Assembly (NCBI GenBank): GCA_024763075.1
Contig: JANTGF010000010.1
Coordinates: 16,944 to 80,943 of the forward strand
Origin: Bacteroidales bacterium
GTDB lineage: Bacteria > Bacteroidota > Bacteroidia > Bacteroidales > VadinHA17
DNA length: 64,000 nt
Reading direction: 5' to 3'
Shown: positions 46,032 to 56,198 of the stretch, piece by piece
Layout of the letters: each line of letters starts with the position of its first letter
Numbering within the stretch: position 1 is the stretch's first letter
The notes under the pieces: generated by a model
Database searches by the model: none
Told to the model about the DNA's origin: nothing
Seen by the model: the letters and a program-made list of their open reading frames with translations, nothing else
Translations under genes and position numbers: made by a program

Positions 46032-48230
46032 TCAATTTTTGATCATTGTTATTTTACTCAGGCCAGGAAGTAAACCGAGTGTTTCAGTTGTGGGTTTCAC
46101 CGGAAGATCATCCTGCAATACTTCCCATTTCCTATACTTGACCGGAATCACAAATTTACCCGACATGTTTGATGGAAGCTGAATGATGTATTCCTCCTGA
46201 TCATTCAAAGCTTTATATTTTGCATAAACAGCTCCCCGGATTGTCGGAACCTTGATTTTTGATTGGTTTAACCTGCCTAATTGTGGTTTGATAATTACCT
46301 GCGAGAAACCGGGTTTAAGCGGACGAATGCCCCAGAGTCCCCTGGGAATGATATTTGCAGGAGCTGCTCCCCATGCATGATTCCAGTCTGCATTTGGTTT
46401 GTATTTCATATCCCAGGCCTCCATCGTAATAGTTAAGCCGGACCGGATCATATTATACCAGCTTCTGTCATTGGTGGAAGTCAGAAGCTCCAGGGCATAA
46501 GCTTCTTCTCCTGCATAATAAAGTCCTTCCAGAAGATACTGGGCCCCGTAAACACTACATGCCATTCCCCTGGTTTTAATAAAGGTCACGACTGTAGAAA
46601 TATATTTTTCGGGAACCAGGCCAAATGCCAGAGGCATCATATTTCCATGCAAAGACGAATGATCCGAGTTTTCCCCATCCACATAAATTCCACTGTTTTT
46701 GTTAAGAAGTTTCGCATTGATGGAGGTTTTTACCTGCCTGGCTTTCTGCTGATAAAAAAGGGAATCCTGCTTTTTTTTAAGAAAACCGGCAATTTCTGCC
46801 ATTTGCAGCAGGTTTTTGTAATGGAATGCATTCACAACCGTATTGATTTCTGTCATATCATAACCGTCTCTTTCTCCTTCAGGTGTGGCCAGCTTCCATC
46901 CTGTATCTTTTTGTGCCGGAGGCCAGTCCACCAGGTCATTCATTCGGGCTTCCGAATTTGAGAAACCCAGTTTCTTCATCAATTCCCTGCTCACATTTCT
47001 TGAAGAAATCAACCCATCAGACCGGGCAAGTCCGGTTAAAGTTTTATATTTCAAATTCTCATAATAGTTCTTTAAAGATTCAGTGTTTCCCGTATAAATA
47101 AAATCGTTATAAAACATGGGAACGGTATGAAGAATCCATTCAGTGGGCCAGGTAGGATGTGTCATAAAATATTCATTGGTTCTTCGTGCCATCGAATATT
47201 CCCGGTCCACACAATAATGGCCCAGCTGATTTATATACGCATCCCCTTCGTAGGGAATCCGTTCGCGGTCCCCATCTACATAAAGTCCTGCAAAAGAGGT
47301 AGCTTTTATGCTGTATTTACAAAGATCCCATATTTTATTAAGCAGGGTATCTGACGAAGTAAAGAAGGCAGCATCATCGTCAAAATAGTGGAAATATGCA
47401 TTCTGCCAGATATCAACCAATTTTCTGTCGGGGTTTATTCCTTCAATTTCACAATAGCGAAAAGGCATAACAATTCCCATAGTATCCGGAAGCAGGACTG
47501 CAGCACCACTTGTATTCCTTTTATTCCTTTTCGGGAAAACAATATATTGCTGTTTTCCTTTCTTAACACGCAGGATAATTTTCTGATAACGAAGGGAACC
47601 TGGTGGTGAAGTATCAATGTGATGCATTGCAGAAAGCTTTTCACCCAGATGTATAATAAGTGTGTCATCTGATTCTGAAGTTAATACCAGGCTCAACTGA
47701 CCAAAAGCATCTTTACCGAAATCAATAAAATAACTCCCTGAACCTGTTTTGATTATCGTTTCCGGTTTTATCCTGATTCTCTGTGTATTGTTTGAAGTCG
47801 TCTGATACCCCCGGATCATTCCTGTCCGAAAAGCCTGAATATCTGAATATGGAGAAGGCTCAGGATCATCTTCCCCCCAAACCCTCACCATCCAGTAATA
47901 GGAAGTAGTGTCATCAAGTGTTGCTGGTCCGTTGTGTTCAATTTCAACAGAATTTTTATCAATTACCCTTCCACTATTCCAGACATCCGCATCCTGCTTT
48001 TCAAGCTTTTCAATAGAAGTGGCAACCAATATCTGAAAAGCGGATTGCTTTTTTATATTTTCAGGAACTATCCAGGTATATTCCGGCCTGTTATCCAATA
48101 TGGAAACTTTTTCAGGCTCCCGTATAAATTCAACCATTAATCCTGTGGGCTTTGGTTTATCTGGTTTGCCCTGCAGAAGAAAAAACAGTGAAAAAAAGAC
48201 AAGTATTTCAGGATATTTATAAAATCTCAT
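46032..48230 (-). CDS. GH78 alpha-L-rhamnosidase-type glycoside hydrolase
   Basis: A 732-residue exported enzyme (signal at 1-22, FFSLFFLLQG). The N-terminal domain (PTGLMVEFIREPEKVSILDN..YTWIVP) is the fibronectin-like start of bacterial rhamnosidases. The six-hairpin barrel has YVDGDRERIPYEGDAYINQLG, the acidic motif that carries the GH78 general acid, and NADWNHAWGAAPANII. The C-terminal beta domain ends the protein. It is shorter than the common 900-1100 residues because a carbohydrate-binding insert seems to be missing. It should release L-rhamnose or a related 6-deoxyhexose from a glycan. It is a single minus-strand gene, not next to sulfatases. Confidence 0.88.
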   Translation of the reverse strand: MRFYKYPEILVFFSLFFLLQGKPDKPKPTGLMVEFIREPEKVSILDNRPEYTWIVPENIKKQSAFQILVATSIEKLEKQDADVWNSGRVIDKNSVEIEHNGPATLDDTTSYYWMVRVWGEDDPEPSPYSDIQAFRTGMIRGYQTTSNNTQRIRIKPETIIKTGSGSYFIDFGKDAFGQLSLVLTSESDDTLIIHLGEKLSAMHHIDTSPPGSLRYQKIILRVKKGKQQYIVFPKRNKRNTSGAAVLLPDTMGIVMPFRYCEIEGINPDRKLVDIWQNAYFHYFDDDAAFFTSSDTLLNKIWDLCKYSIKATSFAGLYVDGDRERIPYEGDAYINQLGHYCVDREYSMARRTNEYFMTHPTWPTEWILHTVPMFYNDFIYTGNTESLKNYYENLKYKTLTGLARSDGLISSRNVSRELMKKLGFSNSEARMNDLVDWPPAQKDTGWKLATPEGERDGYDMTEINTVVNAFHYKNLLQMAEIAGFLKKKQDSLFYQQKARQVKTSINAKLLNKNSGIYVDGENSDHSSLHGNMMPLAFGLVPEKYISTVVTFIKTRGMACSVYGAQYLLEGLYYAGEEAYALELLTSTNDRSWYNMIRSGLTITMEAWDMKYKPNADWNHAWGAAPANIIPRGLWGIRPLKPGFSQVIIKPQLGRLNQSKIKVPTIRGAVYAKYKALNDQEEYIIQLPSNMSGKFVIPVKYRKWEVLQDDLPVKPTTETLGLLPGLSKITMIKN

Positions 48231-48565
48231 AATTTATTTTCATTAAAGGAAATTTATACAGAAACATATTTTCTTCCGTTTGGTATTAAGTCATATTTAA
48301 TCTGTAATTAAGAAATGTCTAAAATACTTAGAATGCCTAAATTGCCTAAAATTAATACTGTAATATGTAAATCTTTTATTTTTATTTTGGAATTTTAAAT
48401 TTTAGTTCATTTTGAATTAGGAAATGCCTAAAATACTTAGAATGCCTAAAATGCCTAAAATGCCTAAAATTAATACTGTAATTCGATCCGTCAGTTTCTG
48501 CTCTAATTCTAAGATTTCTCAGTCATACTTCCTTCGAAATGAAAAAATAGTAAGGCCATAATATA
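48231..48565. repeat. intergenic TGCCTAAAAT repeats
   Basis: Two direct copies of a roughly 110-base pattern occur (about 48310-48420 and 48418-48490), each with AAATGCCTAAAATACTTAGAATGCC and AATACTGTAAT. At 48512-48535 is a 24-base sequence that recurs exactly, in reverse complement, at 59802-59825. No gene is evident. It lies between the start of the rhamnosidase and the end of the dehydratase. Confidence 0.7.
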
Positions 48566-50350
48566 CTAAGTTCCCGAGGATAATATCCAGTTCACCAAAC
48601 CCTTTTTCTCAATGATTTCCATCAACTTATCCGGAAGGGCAGCAAATTTATAAGCCTTCCCGTTTCTGCTTAATAAACCTTTCTTCAATACTACTTCTAC
48701 CCTATCGCCTGTCTGGTAATCGTTCACAAAATCCGGTTGAACAATCAAAACCAGACCCTGATTCACTGCAGAACGGTAAAAAATACGGTTTACAGACTTT
48801 ACGATCACTGCTTTTACCCCGGCATAAGCCAGTCCTACAGAAGGATGCTCGCGGGAACTTCCACAACCGAAATTCTCTCCTGCAATAACTACATCGCCTT
48901 CTGCCAGATTTTTCGAAAATTTCTCATCGAATCCTGCAAATAAATGAGGCAGAATGGTTTCCGGTTCCGAGCTGAGCACTTTATAGGTAAGATTGCCGGC
49001 AAACATCTGATCTGTATTCAGGTTGTCAATATCGCTGTAATTCCATATTTTTCCGGTTTTCCGGTTTTCTCCGGCAGGAATAACCACTGTAGCACCCTGT
49101 TCAATATCATACGGATATTTATCTTTATGCTTCCCGCCTCTGGGATCGGTAATTACACCGGTAATGGCCGAAATGGCAACGGTTGCCGGTGAGGCAAGAA
49201 AAACTGAAGCATTCAGATTCCCCATCCGTCCTTTAAAATTCCTGTTTGATGTGGAAATTACATTATATCCGTCTGCAGGAATTCCCTGTCCTGTTCCCAG
49301 ACAGGGTCCACAGGAAGGACTTAATACATTCGCTCCGGCTTCCAGCAATGTCTGAATGACACCCTCTTCCATGGCCTGCATGTATATCTTTTTGGAAGCT
49401 GGAGTAACCAGTAATTGGAATCCCTCTATTACCTGTTTTCCTTTTAGAATTCCGGCGGCTTCCTGCAGGTCTTCCAGCCGGCCATTGGTACAGGTACCTA
49501 TCAGACCCTGATTTAAAGGAGTGCCCTCCACATCTGACAAGGCCTTTACATTATCCACATGATGAGGAGCTGCCACCAAAGGAAACACTTCGTTAAGATC
49601 AATGGAAATCTCTTTCACATATGTGGCTCCTTCATCTGCCCATACACCTTCCGGTTTCTGTTGGCCATAAAAATCAGCCAAAACTTCATCCGGTGGGAAA
49701 ACCGCATTTTTTGCACCCATCTCCGAAGCCAGGTTTGCCAGTGTCATTCGTTGTGAAATACTCAGGGTCTTTACACCCTCCCCATGATATTCAATTGACA
49801 TGTAATTGGCACCGGCAGAACCAATCATTCCGATTATCCATAAAGAAAGGTCTTTGGCATAAACACCCACATTCAGTTTTCCGGTCAGATTGATCTTTAA
49901 AGTTTCCGGAACCCTGAACCAGGTCTCTCCTCTTTTCCAGATGCCTGCAGTTTCCGTACGGTCAATTCCTGCGGCAAAAGCATTAAAAGCACCCGCTGTA
50001 CAGGTGTGGCTGTCACTTCCAACAATCAACATTTTCGGACGTGCATGGTAAGACATGATCTGATGACAGATGCCCTTTCCAGCATCATAAAATAGCTGAA
50101 TACCTTTTTCCTTTACCAGATCGCGGATGGCCTGGTATTGTGTTGCAAGCTTTGCAGTAGTTGGAGGTGCATTATGATCGAGAACAATCAGCAGACGTTC
50201 CGGATTTTTAATCTGCTCCCCTCCCATCTTTTCAAATGTTTTATAAATGCTTGCGCTGTTATCATGACTCAAAATAATATCCGGCTGACGGAAAACAATG
50301 CTGCCTGCCGGAGCATTAAATATTTTCTCTGCGAAGGTTTTTTTATTCAT
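48566..50350 (-). CDS. fused aconitase-superfamily dehydratase (LeuC-LeuD type)
   Basis: A 594-residue enzyme joining a LeuC-like large domain and a LeuD-like small domain. Large-domain marks are VGSDSHTCTAGAFNAFAAGIDRTE and the cluster Cys in GTCTNGR and SPSCGPCLGTG, giving three ligands for a [4Fe-4S] cluster with one free iron for substrate. The small domain carries GENFGCGSSREHPSVG, the substrate-binding GSSRE segment. The family dehydrates and rehydrates 2- or 3-hydroxy acids (isopropylmalate, homocitrate, citrate, dimethylmalate). The substrate is unclear and no leu genes are nearby. A homologue lies immediately upstream, and a thiolase gene follows beyond that, all minus strand. Confidence 0.85.
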   Translation of the reverse strand: MNKKTFAEKIFNAPAGSIVFRQPDIILSHDNSASIYKTFEKMGGEQIKNPERLLIVLDHNAPPTTAKLATQYQAIRDLVKEKGIQLFYDAGKGICHQIMSYHARPKMLIVGSDSHTCTAGAFNAFAAGIDRTETAGIWKRGETWFRVPETLKINLTGKLNVGVYAKDLSLWIIGMIGSAGANYMSIEYHGEGVKTLSISQRMTLANLASEMGAKNAVFPPDEVLADFYGQQKPEGVWADEGATYVKEISIDLNEVFPLVAAPHHVDNVKALSDVEGTPLNQGLIGTCTNGRLEDLQEAAGILKGKQVIEGFQLLVTPASKKIYMQAMEEGVIQTLLEAGANVLSPSCGPCLGTGQGIPADGYNVISTSNRNFKGRMGNLNASVFLASPATVAISAITGVITDPRGGKHKDKYPYDIEQGATVVIPAGENRKTGKIWNYSDIDNLNTDQMFAGNLTYKVLSSEPETILPHLFAGFDEKFSKNLAEGDVVIAGENFGCGSSREHPSVGLAYAGVKAVIVKSVNRIFYRSAVNQGLVLIVQPDFVNDYQTGDRVEVVLKKGLLSRNGKAYKFAALPDKLMEIIEKKGLVNWILSSGT

Positions 50351-50596
50351 TTGATTATGGTTAATATTAAATGCCTAAAATACTTAGAATGCCTAAAATT
50401 ATAAAATTGGTACCGTAAAATAGAAAACTCTTATATTTCATTTTGGAATTTTGAATTTTAGTTCATTTTGAATTAAGAAATGCCTAAAATACTTAGAATG
50501 CCTAGAATGCCTAAAATTATAAAATTGGTACCGTAAAATAGAAAACTCTTATATTTCATTTTGGAATTTTGAATTTTAGTCATTTAAAATTTCTTC
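50351..50596. repeat. two direct repeats of about 100 bases
   Basis: Copies at about 50370-50462 and 50480-50580 each contain TGCCTAAAATACTTAGAATGCCT, ATTGGTACCGTAAAATAGAA and ATTTCATTTTGGAATTTTGA, nearly identical. The second has one extra AGAATGCCT unit, the sign of slippage in the short tandem part. The gap separates the two dehydratase genes. Confidence 0.75.
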
Positions 50597-52411
50597 CTAA
50601 AACAATCCCCCGTTTTGATAAATTTCCAGTTGGATCTCGGAAAACGGAACAATCTTTTCATGCTTTCCGTTTTCCAGATTGGTAATCTGGCCTTTTACCA
50701 GATCCACCTGAATCCTATGTCCTGTTTTTAGGTCCAGGGATTCCAGATTACTATACCGGAGGATCGGGAAAGCTGCATTTATGGCATTCCTTTCATAAAT
50801 AGCACCAAAAGATTCTGCCAGTACTGCCTGAATTCCCAAGGATTTAAAACAGTCCACTGCCTGTTGCCGGGAACTGCCACTTCCAAAATTCTTTCCCGTT
50901 AGAACCATATCACCCTTTTGGGCTTTTTGGGCAAAATCAGTAAAACCCTCCAGGTTGTCAAAAGTATATTTTCCCATCTCTTTCGGATCAACAATTGACA
51001 GATAACGATTATGATAGATCATGTCCGTATCAATGTCATCTTTATCAATAACCCAAACCCTGCCCTCCAAAATATGTGGTTTGTTTTCTTGTTGCGAAGA
51101 TGTATGTTTTGATTTAATTGCATCCCTGTGCGCACCATCGGAATAATGAAAAACTTCCGGTTTATCGGGGATATGTTCTTTATCTGTAATATACCCTGCA
51201 AGAGCTGATGCGGCCACAGTTGCAGGGGATGCCAGATAGACTTCTCCCTTCCCCTGTTTACCCGGGAAGTTCCGGTTTCCCGTGCTAACCGTAATCTCCC
51301 CCGGGCCGTTCTGTCCGACCTGGCCTGCAGCACAACCGGCGCAACCAGCATTTGAAACCAGTGCCCCTGCATCCTTAAAAATTTTTATCAGTCCCTCATC
51401 AAGGCATTTCATCCAGACCTGGTCAGTAGTAGGAACAATTTTCAGTACCACTCCCGGTGCGACTTTTTTGCCTTTTAGAATGGAAGCCACTTCCCTCATA
51501 TCTTCTATTCTGCCATTGGTACAACTTCCAACGAAAGCCGAATCTATCTTCACTTTTTTCAACTGACCTACTCCAATCGTATCATGTGGTTTCCCCGGAC
51601 GTGAAACCATCTGCTTAAATGAAGATGCATCCAGTTCTTTCTCAAACGTATAAGTAGCATCATCATCGGCTTTTACCACTTTAAAAGAATGCTTTGCTCT
51701 TGCTTTACAATACGCTTCAATTTCATCATCCGGTGTGAATAAAATTGCAATTGCTCCCATTTCGGTAGCCATAGAAGAAATGGTGATACGATCGCTTAAA
51801 GTCAGATTTTCTATCTCTTCACCGTAAATTTCCACCGCATAACCGAGAAGTGTGTTTGCACCAAAAACAGAAAGTAGGTTCAGAGCAATATCTTTTGCCT
51901 CAATATCACCTGGGAATTTTCCTTTCAGAACTATTTTCACGGTTGAAGGAACTTTAAACCACACCGATCCCTTACTCCAGGCCACGGCAATATCCCGGTC
52001 GCCCATACCCTGTCCAAAAGCACCTACGGCACCAATAATGTTGGCATGTGAATCGGTTGATACGGCCGTTGCTCCCGGGTAAACCAGACCTTCCTCCATC
52101 AGGAGGTGTGTACCGATTCCGGAGTTGATATCGTAAACTTTTAAATCATGTTCCCGGGCAAATATCCGGCAAAATTGCTGATTTCCGGCATACTTCTGGT
52201 CCGATCCGGTTGGATTTGTATCAAAAGTAAAAAAAGTTTTATCCGGATCATGGATACTGAGATCGTGTTCCCTTATATTTTTAACCACATTGGGCCCCCC
52301 AAAATCACGTGCAACCCTTGCATCTATTTCCACATCCACAATTTCTCCGGGATAAACTTCCCGTTTCCCCGAATGCTGAGCTAGTATTTTTTCTATTATG
52401 GTTTTTCCCAT
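50597..52411 (-). CDS. fused aconitase-superfamily dehydratase (LeuC-LeuD type), paralogue
   Basis: A 604-residue homologue of the downstream dehydratase with both domains. The cluster Cys are in GSCTNGR and NAGCAGCAAGQ, and the swivel domain has GKNFGSGSSRQQAVD. A DIDTDMIYHNRYL segment sits at the start of the small domain, as in LeuD-type proteins; the equivalent in the other paralogue is NLNTDQMFAGNL, so the substrate pockets probably differ. The two paralogues likely act on different acids, or in successive steps. It is separated from the next gene upstream, a thiolase, by 100 bases on the same strand. Confidence 0.85.
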   Translation of the reverse strand: MGKTIIEKILAQHSGKREVYPGEIVDVEIDARVARDFGGPNVVKNIREHDLSIHDPDKTFFTFDTNPTGSDQKYAGNQQFCRIFAREHDLKVYDINSGIGTHLLMEEGLVYPGATAVSTDSHANIIGAVGAFGQGMGDRDIAVAWSKGSVWFKVPSTVKIVLKGKFPGDIEAKDIALNLLSVFGANTLLGYAVEIYGEEIENLTLSDRITISSMATEMGAIAILFTPDDEIEAYCKARAKHSFKVVKADDDATYTFEKELDASSFKQMVSRPGKPHDTIGVGQLKKVKIDSAFVGSCTNGRIEDMREVASILKGKKVAPGVVLKIVPTTDQVWMKCLDEGLIKIFKDAGALVSNAGCAGCAAGQVGQNGPGEITVSTGNRNFPGKQGKGEVYLASPATVAASALAGYITDKEHIPDKPEVFHYSDGAHRDAIKSKHTSSQQENKPHILEGRVWVIDKDDIDTDMIYHNRYLSIVDPKEMGKYTFDNLEGFTDFAQKAQKGDMVLTGKNFGSGSSRQQAVDCFKSLGIQAVLAESFGAIYERNAINAAFPILRYSNLESLDLKTGHRIQVDLVKGQITNLENGKHEKIVPFSEIQLEIYQNGGLF

Positions 52412-52510
52412 TATTTATTTATATGAAAATTTATAAATCTTACCGGCATCCCAAACTTAATGTTCAGAACGTCCGGCAAAGATTATAAAAAAACTTTAAT
52501 GACTAAGATA

Positions 52511-53698
52511 TTAAGTGAGATTTTCAATGATCACGGCTGAAGCGCCACCTCCACCATTACACAGAGTTGCGAGTCCGTATTTTGCATTATTCTGCTTCAA
52601 CACATTCAAGAGTGTAACCATGATCCTGTTTCCTGATGCGCCAATGGGGTGGCCAAGCGATACTCCGCCGCCATTTACATTCACCTTTTCCGGATCAATT
52701 TTCAGTTCTCTCATGGCTGCAATCACCACTACTGCAAAAGCCTCATTGATTTCAAAATAATTTATAGCACTCAAAGAAAGATTTGCTTTTTTAAGCACCT
52801 TTTCAATGGCTTTCACGGGGGTTGTGGTAAACCATTCAGGGGCCTGAGCGGCATCTGCATAGCTCACGATCCTTGCAAGAGGCTTCACACCCAGTTCTTC
52901 TGCCTTTTTACCACTCATCAGCACCATGGCAGAGGCTCCATCGTTTATGGTAGAGGCATTGGCAGCAGTTACGGTACCGTCTTTCTGAAATACAGGCCTC
53001 AAAACCGGAATCTTATCAAAATTTGTCCTTGTATATTCTTCATCCCTATCCACGATAATCGGATCTCCTCTTCTTTGCGGTATTTCCACTGGGACAATTT
53101 CTTCTTTAAACAATCCATTCTCAGTAGATGCTCCGGATTTTTTATAGGACCGGACGGTAAATTCATCCTGTTCTTCCCTGGATATTTTCATATCGGCGGC
53201 ACATATCTCTGCGGCATTTCCCATGTGAAAATCATTATACACATCCCAAAGACCATCTTTTATCATACCATCTACTATTTTTCCGTGCCCCAGTTTATTC
53301 CCTGTCCGGTACTTTTCAACATAAAAAGGTGCATTTGACATGCTTTCCATGCCACCGGCAACGACAATTTCATTATCGCCCGTTTTTATGGTCTGGGACC
53401 CGATAATAACTGTTTTCATTCCGGAAGCACAAACCTTATTTACAGTGGTACATGGAACCGAATCAGGAATACCTGCCTTAATGGCTGCCTGCCTGGCTGG
53501 AGCCTGACCCACATTTGCCGTTAGCACATTCCCCATATACACTTCGTCTACATCCTCAGGATGAATACCAGCTTTCTCAACAGCCGATTTTATTACCCTG
53601 GCACCCAGTTCTGGTGCTTTTAATCCGGAAAGGCTGCCTAAAAAACTACCAATAGGTGTACGGACAGCCGAAACAATGTAAATGTCATCTTTATTCAT
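52511..53698 (-). CDS. acetyl-CoA C-acyltransferase (thiolase)
   Basis: A 395-residue thiolase, full length. Acylation Cys90 is in VNKVCASGMK, His350 in GGGVSLGHPIGASG and the second Cys380 in LATLCNGGGGAS, so all catalytic residues are present. It either joins two acetyl-CoA to acetoacetyl-CoA or cleaves beta-ketoacyl-CoA; the direction cannot be told. It starts the minus-strand group that continues with the two dehydratases. A thiolase with hydroxy-acid dehydratases suggests a degradation or carbon-assimilation route through CoA esters and branched or dicarboxylic acids, but no other step is present here. Confidence 0.93.
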   Translation of the reverse strand: MNKDDIYIVSAVRTPIGSFLGSLSGLKAPELGARVIKSAVEKAGIHPEDVDEVYMGNVLTANVGQAPARQAAIKAGIPDSVPCTTVNKVCASGMKTVIIGSQTIKTGDNEIVVAGGMESMSNAPFYVEKYRTGNKLGHGKIVDGMIKDGLWDVYNDFHMGNAAEICAADMKISREEQDEFTVRSYKKSGASTENGLFKEEIVPVEIPQRRGDPIIVDRDEEYTRTNFDKIPVLRPVFQKDGTVTAANASTINDGASAMVLMSGKKAEELGVKPLARIVSYADAAQAPEWFTTTPVKAIEKVLKKANLSLSAINYFEINEAFAVVVIAAMRELKIDPEKVNVNGGGVSLGHPIGASGNRIMVTLLNVLKQNNAKYGLATLCNGGGGASAVIIENLT

Positions 53699-53844
53699 AT
53701 CTTATAATTTTAGTTAGATTACGAATTTATAAAAATGATTTCACAAACTTGCCTGAATTGAAAAGTTTATTTAAGAAAAATCAATAAGATTTAAACCTTG
53801 ATATGCATAATTTAAGAAAGCATTAAAGTTTCAGACAATTATGT

Positions 53845-53852
53845 TATTTTTG
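53845..53852 (+). promoter_or_regulatory. predicted -7 element of the RND/MMPL operon
   Basis: TATTTTTG matches TAnnTTTG, 20 bases before the ATG at 53873. No good -33 box is seen at the usual distance. Confidence 0.4.
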
Positions 53853-53872
53853 CATTTCAGAAAACGATAAGA

Positions 53873-56173
53873 ATGAAGTTATCCGGCAATAAACCCAGGG
53901 AAGGTAATTTTATCATTCAATACAGATGGTGGATTATCTCCTCAACTATACTTATTACATTGGTTTTTGCATTCCTCCTCCCCAGGGCTGAAATGGATCC
54001 TGATGTGGATCACTATATTCCACAAAGTATGACTTCACGGATAAATACACAGAAGATTGAAGAGATTTTCGGTGGGGATGAAATACTGATGGTTATTCTG
54101 GAGACAGATGACATTTTAAATAAGAAAACACTGGAAAGGATTCAAACAATAACGGAAGAATTTGAAAGTCTTTCCGGTGTTAAAAAAGTCATCTCCCTCA
54201 CGAATTCGAAGGATCTGAAAGGAGAAGACGGAATGATGATCGTTGATCCTGCCGTTCCCGAAATCCCTGAAACTTCAGAAGGATGGTCTTCTTTACGGAA
54301 GGAGATAAAAAAGAACAAACTTGCAATGAATGTTGTGGTTTCTAAGGATTTTACCCTGTCGTCCATTGTTCTTATTCTGGATAAGGATATCAATAAGAAT
54401 GAAATTGTGCAGAATGTGAACAGGGTCCTGGTGGATAATCCCGGAGGTGAAAAAGTATTGTTGGGAGGGATGCCCTATATTGCCGCTGTTGTATCCAAAG
54501 CGATGAGTCATGATATACTGGTACTTATGCCACTTGGGCTGGTTATTATGCTGGTGATGCTCTATTTCTTTTTCAAACAAAAAAGAGGAGTAATACTTCC
54601 TTTCTCTGTAGTAGTTATGTCCATCATCATTGCTATGGGAATGTTTCCACTTTTTGGATGGAAAATCTCTATAATTTCGGTTTTACTTCCTGTAATCTTA
54701 ATTGCGGTAGCAAATGATTACGGTATTCACCTTGTGGCCAATTACCAGGAACTGGCCAAGTTTGAAGGCATTAAAGCCAATCCGCTGAAGTTGTCCATCA
54801 GGATCTATCAAAATTTGAAAAGACCGGTTTTTATTACCGGGTTAACCACCATAGCCGGTCTTTTAAGTTTGCTGTCACACCGTATGATACCTGCCCGTCA
54901 ACTTGGTATATTAGCTGCCATAGGCGTTGCAGTGGCCCTTATTATGAGTTTACTGTTTATTCCGGCTATACTAAGTTTTATGAAAAAACCTCTCACAGGG
55001 AGAAAGCTGAATACGGTTAAAAAAGATGTAGTAGATATCTTTTTGTCGTGGCTGGGCCGGTTGATCGCACGTTTTCCCGGAAAGGTTTTGATTTTTTCTC
55101 TTTCAATCACTGTTATATCAGGTATTGGTATTATTTTTCTCAGGGTTGACTCAAATGTGGTAAATTTCTTTCCTAAAAATCACCCCATACAAGTAGGTTC
55201 AAGAATTATTGATGAAAATTTTGGAGGAATACAAACCCTCTCACTATTGGTTGAAGGAGATTTAAAAGATCCTGACCTGTTGAAAAGAATGAACAGTTAT
55301 GAAGAAAAAATAAGCAGGGTCCCCGGAGTTGGAAGTGTAACCTCTCTCAGCGATGTTATTAAGGAGATCAGTAAAGTTTTAAATGATAAAGGAACCCCTG
55401 AATATGATAAAATACCGGCCAAGAGGGAGTTTGTTGCGCAGTATCTTGGTTTGTACGCCATGAACGGTGATGAATCGGATTTTGAACAGTTGGTGGATTA
55501 TGATTACCATTACGGTCGCATTATAATTACTTTAAACAATATTGACAATCAATCTGTTAAAAGAGTAATTGAAAATACAGAGAAAATCACCAAAGGGGAC
55601 CCAAACATAAAAATTTTAGGAGGAAGCGCCTACATTAATCTTGAGATGGCTGATCTGGTTGTGAAAGGACAATTATACTCGCTTTTACTGGCGATTATAA
55701 TTATAGGCGGATTGGTAAGCCTTATTTTCAGTTCGCCTACAGCTGGTTTTATAACCATGATACCCATTACAATGGCGGTTCTTTTTCTTTTCGGGATAAT
55801 GGGATTCTTTGGGATCAGGCTGGATATTGCCACTGCTATGCTGTCTTCCATGATGATTGGTATCGGAGTGGATTATACCATACATTTTTTGTGGCGTTAC
55901 AAGGTGGAAAGAGCCGGCAGGCTTAATCCGGGAGAAGCCGTACGTAAAACACTGGAGACTACGGGAAGAGGAATCCTGTTTAACGCACTTTCCGTAATCA
56001 TTGGTTTTTCGGTGCTGATATTTTCAAGTTTTCCACCTATCCGGTTTTTTGGTTTTCTGATTCTTTTATCTATCATTGCATGTTTATCCGGAGCGTTTCT
56101 GGTAATTACAGGAATACTAATCATCTGGAAGCCGGCTTTTATGGAACCCAAAGCTGATATTCCACTTAAATAG
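53873..56173 (+). CDS. RND-superfamily MMPL-type transporter
   Basis: A 766-residue inner-membrane protein with the RND duplication: TM1, a periplasmic loop, five TMs (VLMPLGLVIMLVMLYFF.. to ALIMSLLFIPAILSF), then TM7, a second loop and five more (LLLAIIIIGGLVSLIF.. to ACLSGAFLVITGILIIW). Conserved polar residues sit in the fourth helix of each half (VANDYGIHLVANY and IGIGVDYTIHFLWRY), the proton-relay Asp pair typical of MMPL/HpnN-type exporters. It is powered by the proton gradient and probably moves a lipid or hydrophobic compound to the outer membrane. It overlaps in function with the LolA-like gene 25 bases downstream; this pairing is widespread. Confidence 0.92.
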   Translation: MKLSGNKPREGNFIIQYRWWIISSTILITLVFAFLLPRAEMDPDVDHYIPQSMTSRINTQKIEEIFGGDEILMVILETDDILNKKTLERIQTITEEFESLSGVKKVISLTNSKDLKGEDGMMIVDPAVPEIPETSEGWSSLRKEIKKNKLAMNVVVSKDFTLSSIVLILDKDINKNEIVQNVNRVLVDNPGGEKVLLGGMPYIAAVVSKAMSHDILVLMPLGLVIMLVMLYFFFKQKRGVILPFSVVVMSIIIAMGMFPLFGWKISIISVLLPVILIAVANDYGIHLVANYQELAKFEGIKANPLKLSIRIYQNLKRPVFITGLTTIAGLLSLLSHRMIPARQLGILAAIGVAVALIMSLLFIPAILSFMKKPLTGRKLNTVKKDVVDIFLSWLGRLIARFPGKVLIFSLSITVISGIGIIFLRVDSNVVNFFPKNHPIQVGSRIIDENFGGIQTLSLLVEGDLKDPDLLKRMNSYEEKISRVPGVGSVTSLSDVIKEISKVLNDKGTPEYDKIPAKREFVAQYLGLYAMNGDESDFEQLVDYDYHYGRIIITLNNIDNQSVKRVIENTEKITKGDPNIKILGGSAYINLEMADLVVKGQLYSLLLAIIIIGGLVSLIFSSPTAGFITMIPITMAVLFLFGIMGFFGIRLDIATAMLSSMMIGIGVDYTIHFLWRYKVERAGRLNPGEAVRKTLETTGRGILFNALSVIIGFSVLIFSSFPPIRFFGFLILLSIIACLSGAFLVITGILIIWKPAFMEPKADIPLK

Positions 56174-56198
56174 TAGTTGCAAACATTGCTTTTAAATT

